The notes below the pieces were generated by a model. That model saw nothing but the letters and a program-made list of their open reading frames with translations. It was not told the origin of the DNA and searched no databases. Both the position numbers and the translations under genes were made by a program. This document shows positions 14,861-20,689 of a stretch of 20,689 nucleotides of DNA, in pieces (positions within the stretch are counted from its first letter, which is position 1; every line of letters begins with the position of its first letter). This DNA comes from CAZWDL01 sp964632995 (lineage in GTDB: Bacteria > Bacteroidota > Bacteroidia > Chitinophagales > Saprospiraceae): the NCBI GenBank assembly GCA_964632995.1, contig CAZWDL010000126.1, positions 1 through 20,689 on the forward strand, given 5' to 3'.

Positions 14861-15955
14861 ATGTACCCAACATCCATCCTTCTCGTGCTGAGCGCGTGGC
14901 TCGCACTCCCCTGGGCTTGTGCTGCCCAGCAAACGGAAAATCTCTTCATCATCACCATTGACGGCCTGCGCTGGGAGGAGGTCTTTGGCGGTATGGCCGA
15001 CTCCACCACAGAAAACGGGCAATTCACTAGCGACCAAACCGAGATCAAAGCCGCCTTTGCAGCCGAGACGCCACAGGCCAAGCGGGCCAAGCTGCTGCCC
15101 TTCTTCTGGAGCACCATAGCCGAGCAGGGCCAGCTCTACGGCAACCGCTGGCTGGGCAACAAGGGCAACCTGACCAATTTCTTCTGGTTCTCCTACCCCG
15201 GCTACAATGAAATCCTCACCGGCTATAGCGACCCCCGCATCCGCAGCAACGCCAAGGTGCCCAACCCCAATGAGACGGTGCTGGAGTGGCTGCACCGGCA
15301 GCCGGGCTTCGAGGGCAAAGTGGCGGCCTTTGGCTCTTGGGACGTGTTCGACTACATCGTCAACGAGGAACGCAGCGGCATACCCGTCAATTCGGGCTAC
15401 GACCTGGCCCAAGGCGATAGCCTGACCGAGCGCGAAATTTTCCTCAACGAACTCACGGCACAGGCCCCCTTGCTGTGGAGCAGCGTGCGCCCCGATTTCC
15501 TCACCCACAACTACATGATGGAATACCTCAAGCGCGAGCATCCGCGCGTCGTTTACATCAGCTACGGGGAGACGGACGACTTTGCCCACGATGGCGCCTA
15601 CAACCGCTACCTCTTCAGCGCCAATCGGACCGACCTGATGATCGGGCAACTGTGGGCATTCCTGCAGCAGGACGCTGCTTATGCCGGCAAGACCACCCTG
15701 GTCATCACTACCGACCACGGCCGTGGCCTTTCCCCTATGGAGGAGTGGAAAAGCCACGGCAAGATCTACAAAGGCTCGGACGCCACCTGGCTGGCGGTGC
15801 TGGGCCCGGACACGCCTGCCCTGGGCGAGGTGGCTTCCCCCGGGCAGTGGTGGCAGAACCAGATCGCCAGGACCGCCGCCGCTTGCCTGGGCTTTGACTA
15901 CGATCCCGATTACGAGGAGGCCGGCCCCGTACTGGAAACCGCCCTGAAGCGCTAA
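14861..15955 (+). CDS. periplasmic alkaline-phosphatase-superfamily hydrolase (NPP/sulfatase-like)
   Basis: A 364-residue exported metallohydrolase that should cleave phosphate mono- or diesters, phosphonates or sulfates. The signal peptide runs to about residue 23 (L-L-V-L-S-A-W-L-A-L ... C-A-A-Q-Q). The two-metal site of the superfamily is readable: D34 in I-T-I-D-G-L-R-W, the nucleophile region F-S-Y-P-G-Y-N-E-I-L-T-G (S111), D239 and H243 in G-E-T-D-D-F-A-H-D-G, D285-H286 in T-T-D-H-G-R-G, and H299 in K-S-H-G-K. It is shorter than classic PhoA (about 450) and matches nucleotide-pyrophosphatase/phosphodiesterase cores better. No formylglycine motif C-x-P-x-R is present, so a classical sulfatase is unlikely. 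The neighbouring DUF5690 transporter is a plausible taker of the product. Confidence 0.85.
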   Translation: MYPTSILLVLSAWLALPWACAAQQTENLFIITIDGLRWEEVFGGMADSTTENGQFTSDQTEIKAAFAAETPQAKRAKLLPFFWSTIAEQGQLYGNRWLGNKGNLTNFFWFSYPGYNEILTGYSDPRIRSNAKVPNPNETVLEWLHRQPGFEGKVAAFGSWDVFDYIVNEERSGIPVNSGYDLAQGDSLTEREIFLNELTAQAPLLWSSVRPDFLTHNYMMEYLKREHPRVVYISYGETDDFAHDGAYNRYLFSANRTDLMIGQLWAFLQQDAAYAGKTTLVITTDHGRGLSPMEEWKSHGKIYKGSDATWLAVLGPDTPALGEVASPGQWWQNQIARTAAACLGFDYDPDYEEAGPVLETALKR

Positions 15956-15989
15956 GCTAAGCGCATTCCGCGCTCCAAATGCCCATCTA

Positions 15990-17291
15990 ATGCCTGTGAA
16001 AGACAAGGTCACCGCCTGGCTGTCGAAAACCAGCAGCTTTTGGTTCACCAGCTACTGCATCGCCGCTGCGTTCCTGACCTACTGCAGCATGTACGCCTTC
16101 CGCAAGCCTTTTGCGGCGGGCACCTACGAGGGCTTGCACCTCTGGGGCGTGGATTACAAAATCGTGCTCATCACCAGTCAGGTCCTGGGGTACATGCTCT
16201 CCAAGTTCATCGGCATACGGGTGGTCTCGGAAATGCAGCCTGCAGGCCGCGCCCGCGCCATCTTGCTGCTCATCGGTGGGGCCTGGCTGGCGCTGCTGGC
16301 CTTTGCGCTACTGCCTCACCCGGTCAACTTCCTGGCGTTGTTCTTCAATGGCCTGCCCCTGGGCATGATCTGGGGCCTGGTCTTCTCTTACCTGGAGGGC
16401 CGGCGCTATACCGAGCTGCTGGGCGCGGGCCTTTGCACGAGCTTCATCGTCTCCTCCGGCTTTGTGAAAGCTGTGGGCAGGAGCATCGTCTTAGACTACG
16501 GGCACTCCGAGTTTTGGATGCCCTTCCTGACGGGCCTGGCCTTTGTGCCCATGCTGTTCCTGGGGGTGTGGATGCTGAGCAAGATCCCCCCGCCAACCGA
16601 AGCCGACGAGCGATACCGCACCAAGCGGGCGCCGATGGGGCGGGCGCAGCGCCGGCAGTTCTTTTGGGCTTTTGCGCCGGGTATAGTGCTCATGGTGGCC
16701 ATCTTCGTCGCCCTGACTATCTTCCGGGACCTGCGCGATAACTTCGCCGTGGAGCTGTGGAAAGCCCTGGGCTACGGCGATTCGCCGGACATACTGGTGA
16801 TCGCGGAGCTGCCGATAGCGGCTACGGTACTGATCATCATCGCGGCCATGATGTTCATCCGGAACAACCGCGTCGCCTTTTACGCCAACCACTTCATCAT
16901 CTTCACCGGCGGGCTGCTGCTGGTGCTTACCACCTGGCTGTTCGAGGCGGGCCTGATCGGGCCGGCGGCTTGGATGATCGTCATCGGCTTCGGCTTGTAC
17001 CTGGCCTACATCGCCTACCACACCATGCTGTTCGAGCGTTGGATCGCGCTGTTCCGCCATCAGAGCAACATCGGCTACCTCATGTACGTGGCGGACGCCT
17101 TCGGCTACCTGGGCAGCGTGGCGGTGCTGCTGCTGCGCAACTTCGGGGCGGGCGAAATGAGCTGGCTGGCCTTTTTCACCGCCTGCGCTTACCTAACGGG
17201 CCTGGTGACTATGGCGCTGGGCCTGGTGGCGGTGCTGTATTTCCGGCAGAAGGAATGGCGGCAGATTCGCGCTTCGTTGAGCTTGGGCTGA
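15990..17291 (+). CDS. DUF5690-type major-facilitator transporter with GlpT-like signature
   Basis: A 433-residue inner-membrane protein with about 12 hydrophobic helices; I recall this family as DUF5690, common in Bacteroidota and without assigned function. The first helix carries Y31-x3-Y35-x2-R38-K39-x-F41, and the second L-S-K-F-I-G (K72). From memory, GlpT has the same pattern (Tyr38, Tyr42, Arg45, Lys46, Phe48, and Lys80 in G-F-S-K-F-I) with nearly the same spacing, and these residues line its phosphate-binding pore. R246 and R249 in F-R-D-L-R-D-N-F lie where GlpT has its second arginine (helix 7). An organophosphate or phosphonate transporter is therefore a reasonable inference. It ends the XRE-hydrolase operon. 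No terminator is visible after it. Confidence 0.8.
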   Translation: MPVKDKVTAWLSKTSSFWFTSYCIAAAFLTYCSMYAFRKPFAAGTYEGLHLWGVDYKIVLITSQVLGYMLSKFIGIRVVSEMQPAGRARAILLLIGGAWLALLAFALLPHPVNFLALFFNGLPLGMIWGLVFSYLEGRRYTELLGAGLCTSFIVSSGFVKAVGRSIVLDYGHSEFWMPFLTGLAFVPMLFLGVWMLSKIPPPTEADERYRTKRAPMGRAQRRQFFWAFAPGIVLMVAIFVALTIFRDLRDNFAVELWKALGYGDSPDILVIAELPIAATVLIIIAAMMFIRNNRVAFYANHFIIFTGGLLLVLTTWLFEAGLIGPAAWMIVIGFGLYLAYIAYHTMLFERWIALFRHQSNIGYLMYVADAFGYLGSVAVLLLRNFGAGEMSWLAFFTACAYLTGLVTMALGLVAVLYFRQKEWRQIRASLSLG

Positions 17292-17603
17292 GGGGCTTCT
17301 TCTTTCTTTGCAGGCGGGCAACTTTTTGGGGTGGGGAGCGTACAAAAACTAAACATTGTCGGACGGTTCAGGCGACTTGCGGATGCCCGGCGGGTATTTG
17401 TAAGTGCTTGCGTATGGGTGGATTGCGGGCGCTGACGCACCTCCGGCTGATTAAAAATAAGTACCTTTGAGAACCTATGCCCAACAGCCCAACCGGACAA
17501 AACAAAAGCGACTAACCCAAATAAAAAGAAGCCTCAAAGCCCCTGCGGAACTTGTGCCGATGGCAATGTCAGCGCTCAACAACTTAAAATTGAACCAGAG
17601 AAC
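17292..17603. other. intergenic region before hsdM
   Basis: No gene is supported. It holds a -7 box (17462-17469) and the hsdM leader. The hsdM frame stays open upstream of its ATG back to a TGA at about 17447 and reads like protein (K-K-K-P-Q-S-P-C-G-T-C-A-D-G), but contains no ATG, so it is left as leader. A 12-codon open frame starts at the ATG at 17477. Composition falls from GC-rich to mixed here. Confidence 0.4.
17462..17469 (+). promoter_or_regulatory. -7 box, putative hsdM promoter
   Basis: TACCTTTG matches TAnnTTTG exactly, but the nearest upstream TTG (17423-17425) is 36 nt away, beyond normal spacing. It would give a leader of about 125 nt before the ATG at 17604. Confidence 0.4.
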
Positions 17604-19814
17604 ATGGCGATAAAAAAATCGGAATTATACAGCTCCCTTTGGAAAAGCTGCGATGAACTAAGAGGGAGCATGGATGCCAGTCAGTACAAAGATTATGTGC
17701 TGGTTTTGCTTTTTATGAAGTACGTCTCCGACAAAGGGGACCGATTGGTAGACATCCCTGAGGGCGGGAGTTTCAAAGACATGGTGAAGCTCAAAGGCCA
17801 GTCTGATATCGGAGATCAAATGAACAAGATCATTGGTGCCCTGGCGAAAGCCAATGACCTGAACGGGATTATTACCGTGGCCGACTTCAATGATGACGAA
17901 AAGCTGGGCAAGGGCAAGGATAAAGTAGATCGCCTGAGTAACCTCATTGAGATTTTTGAAGATGAAAATCTGGACTTCAGCAGCAACCGGGCGGAAAATG
18001 ATGACCTGCTTGGAGATGCCTACGAATACCTCATGCGCCATTTTGCCACCGATAGCGGAAAAAGCAAAGGGCAGTTTTATACGCCTTCGGAGGTCTCGCG
18101 CATTATGGCAAAAGTGATCGGCATTGAAAACTCCACCAGTCCATCCGATACCTTGTACGACCCTACCTGTGGTTCCGGTTCCTTGCTGTTGAAAGCAGCA
18201 GAAGAAACCCCACACGGTATTTCCATCTACGGTCAGGAAAAAGACAATGCCACCCGCGCCCTCGCGGTGATGAATATGTGGCTACACGGAAAGCCTGCAG
18301 CGGAGATTGTTCAGGGCAACACGCTGGCTGACCCGCTGTTTTTGGACGACCGCACCGGCCATTTGAAAACCTTCGACTACGCCGTAGCCAATCCCCCGTT
18401 CAGCGACAAAGCCTGGGGCAACGGGCTGGATGCCGAAAATGACATTTTCCAACGTTTTGCCGGCTTTGGCCAACCGCCCAAAAAGAATGGCGACTTTGCC
18501 TACTTGCTGCACCTGATCAAATCCCTGAAAAGCACCGGAAAAGCAGCCATTATCCTGCCATTGGGGGTTTTGTTCAGAGGAAACGCAGAAGCGACCATCC
18601 GTAGGCAAATTATTGAGCGAGGATACATCGAAGGCATCATTGGATTGCCCGCCAACTTGTTTTACGGCACCGGCATTGCGGCTTCCATCATTGTCATCGA
18701 CAAAGAAAATGCCGGCCAACGCAGGGGCATCTTTATGATTGATGCCGGCAAAGGCTACATGAAAGACGGCAACAAAAACCGCCTCCGCTCGCAGGATATT
18801 CACAAGATCGTGGATGTATTCAACAAGCAGTTGGAAGTTGAAAAATACAGCCGACTGGTACCTTTTGAGGAAATTGCCGATCCGAAAAACGATTACAACC
18901 TGAATATTCCCCGCTACATCGACAGTCAGGAGGAAGAGGATATACAGGACATCGCTGCGCACCTGAAAGGCGGTATTCCCGACCGGGATGTAGAAGGATT
19001 GAATGAATATTGGAAGGTGTATGAAACCATGAAGAATCACCTTTTTCAGGCGAACTCAAGGCCGGGCTATTGGGAGCTGGCCGTGGCCAAAGACGACATC
19101 AAAAACACCATCTTCAACCATCCGGAATTCAAAGCCTACAGCACGGAAATGCAAAAGGTCTTTGATCAATGGAAGAAAAAGAACACCGCCTACCTGAAAT
19201 CACTGGAGGAAGCTTGTCCTCCCAAAGAAGTCATCCATAAGCTTTCAGAGGATTTGCTGGACACCTACCACGGCAAGGCCTTGGTCAGTAAATACGACAT
19301 CTACCAAATTCTCATGGACTACTGGGCCGAAGACATGCAGGACGACCTGTACGAACTCTCGGCCGATGGCTGGACGGCGGGCAATGAAGTGAAGCGATTG
19401 GTAAAAAAGGCCAAGAAAAAAGGCGGAAAAGACAAAGAAATATCAGGCATCGAAGGACTGGAAGGCCGCCTGATACCACCCCGGCTCATCATTCAGGAAT
19501 ATTTTGCAGATGAGCAGGCCGCATTGGATGAACTGAATCACCAACTGGAAAGCGCCAAAGCTGAAATGGAGGAAATGGCCGAAGAACACAGCGGTGATGA
19601 GGGCTTACTAGCGGATGCCACCACCGAAAAAGGCAGCCTCACCAAAGGCTCGGTGAATGCCCGGATCAAAGCATTGGGAAAAAGGGATACCGAGAATGCC
19701 GAAGAATGGGACCTGCTGGCGGCCTACAAAAAGCTGATGGATCAAGAAACCAAGCTCAAAGCCGCCATCAAAAAAGCGGAGCAGGAACTGGAAGTCAACG
19801 TGATTCAGCAATAA
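17604..19814 (+). CDS. hsdM: type I restriction-modification DNA methyltransferase subunit M, C-terminally cut
   Basis: A 736-residue N6-adenine methyltransferase subunit of a type I restriction-modification system. The N-terminal helical domain begins in the usual way (S-E-L-Y-S-S-L-W, D-E-L-R-G-S-M-D-A-S-Q-Y-K-D-Y-V), then G-Q-F-Y-T-P, the SAM-binding motif D-P-T-C-G-S-G-S (D186) and the catalytic N-P-P-F (263-266). A long charged, coiled-coil-like tail follows. The frame stops at TAA 19812-19814 after V-I-Q-Q, but the same frame then continues for 33 codons of typical family sequence, so the stop looks premature. All catalytic motifs are intact; only the tail, which in this family contacts HsdS or HsdR, is lost. 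No hsdS or hsdR is in the window, and the gene may be an orphan. Composition differs from the GC-rich operon before it. Confidence 0.9.
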   Translation: MAIKKSELYSSLWKSCDELRGSMDASQYKDYVLVLLFMKYVSDKGDRLVDIPEGGSFKDMVKLKGQSDIGDQMNKIIGALAKANDLNGIITVADFNDDEKLGKGKDKVDRLSNLIEIFEDENLDFSSNRAENDDLLGDAYEYLMRHFATDSGKSKGQFYTPSEVSRIMAKVIGIENSTSPSDTLYDPTCGSGSLLLKAAEETPHGISIYGQEKDNATRALAVMNMWLHGKPAAEIVQGNTLADPLFLDDRTGHLKTFDYAVANPPFSDKAWGNGLDAENDIFQRFAGFGQPPKKNGDFAYLLHLIKSLKSTGKAAIILPLGVLFRGNAEATIRRQIIERGYIEGIIGLPANLFYGTGIAASIIVIDKENAGQRRGIFMIDAGKGYMKDGNKNRLRSQDIHKIVDVFNKQLEVEKYSRLVPFEEIADPKNDYNLNIPRYIDSQEEEDIQDIAAHLKGGIPDRDVEGLNEYWKVYETMKNHLFQANSRPGYWELAVAKDDIKNTIFNHPEFKAYSTEMQKVFDQWKKKNTAYLKSLEEACPPKEVIHKLSEDLLDTYHGKALVSKYDIYQILMDYWAEDMQDDLYELSADGWTAGNEVKRLVKKAKKKGGKDKEISGIEGLEGRLIPPRLIIQEYFADEQAALDELNHQLESAKAEMEEMAEEHSGDEGLLADATTEKGSLTKGSVNARIKALGKRDTENAEEWDLLAAYKKLMDQETKLKAAIKKAEQELEVNVIQQ

Positions 19815-19913
19815 TCCAAACTCAGTGTGGAGGAAATCAAAACCCTGGCCGTGGACGAAAAATGGATGGCCACCCTCGAAAGCCGAATCGCCAATGAGAT
19901 GGACGCCATCAGC
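19815..19913 (+). pseudogene. 3' remnant of hsdM beyond the premature stop
   Basis: In frame with hsdM after its TAA: S-K-L-S-V-E-E-I-K-T-L, then D-E-K-W-M-A-T-L-E-S-R-I and N-E-M-D-A-I-S, which I recognise as the usual continuation of this HsdM subfamily. The similarity ends near 19913, about 12 bp before the stop codon of the oppositely oriented phosphatase gene. The rest of the gene (an estimated few dozen codons) is missing, so a deletion or rearrangement breakpoint lies at about 19914-19925. Confidence 0.65.
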
Positions 19914-19925
19914 TACCGCCATCCC

Positions 19926-20689
19926 TCACTCCCCATCCTCCAGCAATTCCACCACCCGCTTTTGCACCTCAGCCAGCGACATCACGCCCTGGAAGCGCGC
20001 CGCCCCGGGGCCGTAAGCAAAGCAGGGCACCGCGATGCCCGTATGGTCGTTAGTGCTGAACTGCCCGAGGGCCCACTGCCCCTGCATATCGCCATCAAGC
20101 AAGGACAAGCCGCCCGTCTCGTGGTCGGCCAGCACGACGAGCAGCGTCTCGGGGTGCTGGTCTACAAACTGGGCTGCTTCGGCCACGGCGCGGTCGAGGG
20201 ACAGCGCTTCGTCAACGACCGTTTTGAGGCGGTTGCTATGCCCGCCATGATCCACTCGGCCGGACTCAGCCATCAGAAAGAAAGGAGCTTGGCCTTGGTG
20301 CAAAAAGCGCAAGCTTTGGCGGAGCAAACCAGCAAAAGCACCGCGCGCCGCTAGCGTGCTGTCCGAAGCGTAGGCCCCATCGGGCAGCAAGAGCACGGTG
20401 GGCGAATCCTCGACCATCAGTTCCTCAGGGCCGCGCAGCAAGCGCTTGCCCTAGTGGGGCAGGCTATCGAGGGTTTCCTCAAAGATGTCCAAAAGCGCGC
20501 CCCCCTCGCCGGCCAAGAGCTGCAAGGGGCTGCTAACCATGTCGCGCATTATAACCTTGATCATATCCCGGTCGGCCGCGTGGGCGTAGAAAGCCGAAGG
20601 GGTGGCATCAGCTACGCTGACGGAAGTGATCACGCCGGTGCGGTAGCCCGCTGCGCTCAATTGCTCGGTGATGAGGGGCAGGGCGCGGC
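19926..20689 (-). pseudogene. PhoA-type alkaline phosphatase gene with in-frame stop, 5'-partial
   Basis: Periplasmic alkaline phosphatase (PF00245 type), visible from the window edge to its TGA at 19926-19928. Upstream part: I-T-E-Q-L-S-A-A-G-Y-R-T-G-V-I-T-S-V-S, A-T-P-S-A-F-Y-A-H-A-A-D-R-D. Downstream part: the metal ligands A-E-S-G-R-V-D-H-G-G-H, L-A-D-H-E-T-G-G and the last histidine in S-T-N-D-H-T-G. A single TAG at 20451-20453 (between D-S-L-P-H and G-K-R-L-L) interrupts an otherwise continuous frame; CAG or TGG would restore it. No frame change occurs, so this is one nonsense mutation or a sequencing error. The 5' end lies outside the window. If the stop is real, the product lacks its C-terminal metal site and is dead. 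Confidence 0.85.

Noticed and set aside
14852..16048. 398-codon open frame on the minus strand
   Set aside because: It lies antisense to the signal-peptide-bearing hydrolase, whose metal-site motifs are all in place. The translation is low-complexity G/A/V-rich without domain signs.
17450..17603. Protein-like upstream extension of hsdM
   Set aside because: No ATG in frame before 17604, and the family's usual N-terminus begins at that ATG.
18282..19040. 252-codon minus-strand open frame inside hsdM
   Set aside because: Antisense to the HsdM core with intact catalytic motifs.
19827..20354. 175-codon plus-strand open frame over the phosphatase
   Set aside because: Antisense to the phosphatase gene, where the metal-ligand motifs are readable on the minus strand.

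Overview
The window looks like a chromosomal stretch from a Bacteroidota bacterium, probably a saprospirian (Lewinella-like) one. The phylum call rests on a divergent SusC/SusD pair, a secreted protein ending in a type B type IX secretion (CHU_C) sorting domain, A-rich start regions, and several -7 boxes of the TAnnTTTG type. The class call is an inference from high GC and gene style. No rRNA, tRNA, CRISPR array or complete insertion sequence was found.

Layout. 1-1195: 3' part of a TauE/SafE-type sulfur-anion permease followed by a small rhodanese. 1196-1615: no intact gene, GC-rich palindromes and a decayed coding scrap. 1616-3442 (-): a metallophosphoesterase whose lipoprotein signal peptide is split in frame by a 160-bp palindromic element flanked by TA duplications. 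3587-3872: frameshifted remnant of a second phosphatase-like gene. 4003-5970: large secreted protein with a T9SS sorting domain. 6260-8763: an AT-richer cassette of an SDR oxidoreductase and a double-SnoaL lipoprotein, divergent from an HxlR regulator, with three copies of a 17-bp dyad between them. 8802-13727 (-): susD and susC, each preceded by a leader hairpin. 14235-17291 (+): XRE-cupin regulator, periplasmic alkaline-phosphatase-superfamily hydrolase, and a DUF5690-type transporter, divergent from susCD. 17604-19913: hsdM with an early stop and a cut 3' end. 19926-end (-): a PhoA-type alkaline phosphatase gene carrying an in-frame stop, partial at the window edge.

How the genes may work together. 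The most coherent unit is susC-susD / XRE-cupin / hydrolase / DUF5690. The transporter carries the Y-x3-Y-x2-R-K-x-F and SKFI signatures that I recall from GlpT-type organophosphate:phosphate antiporters. Together with a secreted phospho(di)esterase-type hydrolase and an outer-membrane SusCD importer this suggests a locus for capture, periplasmic cleavage and uptake of an organophosphate or phosphonate; the substrate is unknown. Phosphate-ester hydrolases recur along the window (four loci, two of them broken).

The most unusual item is the palindromic element in the metallophosphoesterase: removing 162 bp restores an exact lipobox (GCLLLVAC), which makes it an in-frame insertion comparable in behaviour to Rickettsia palindromic elements.
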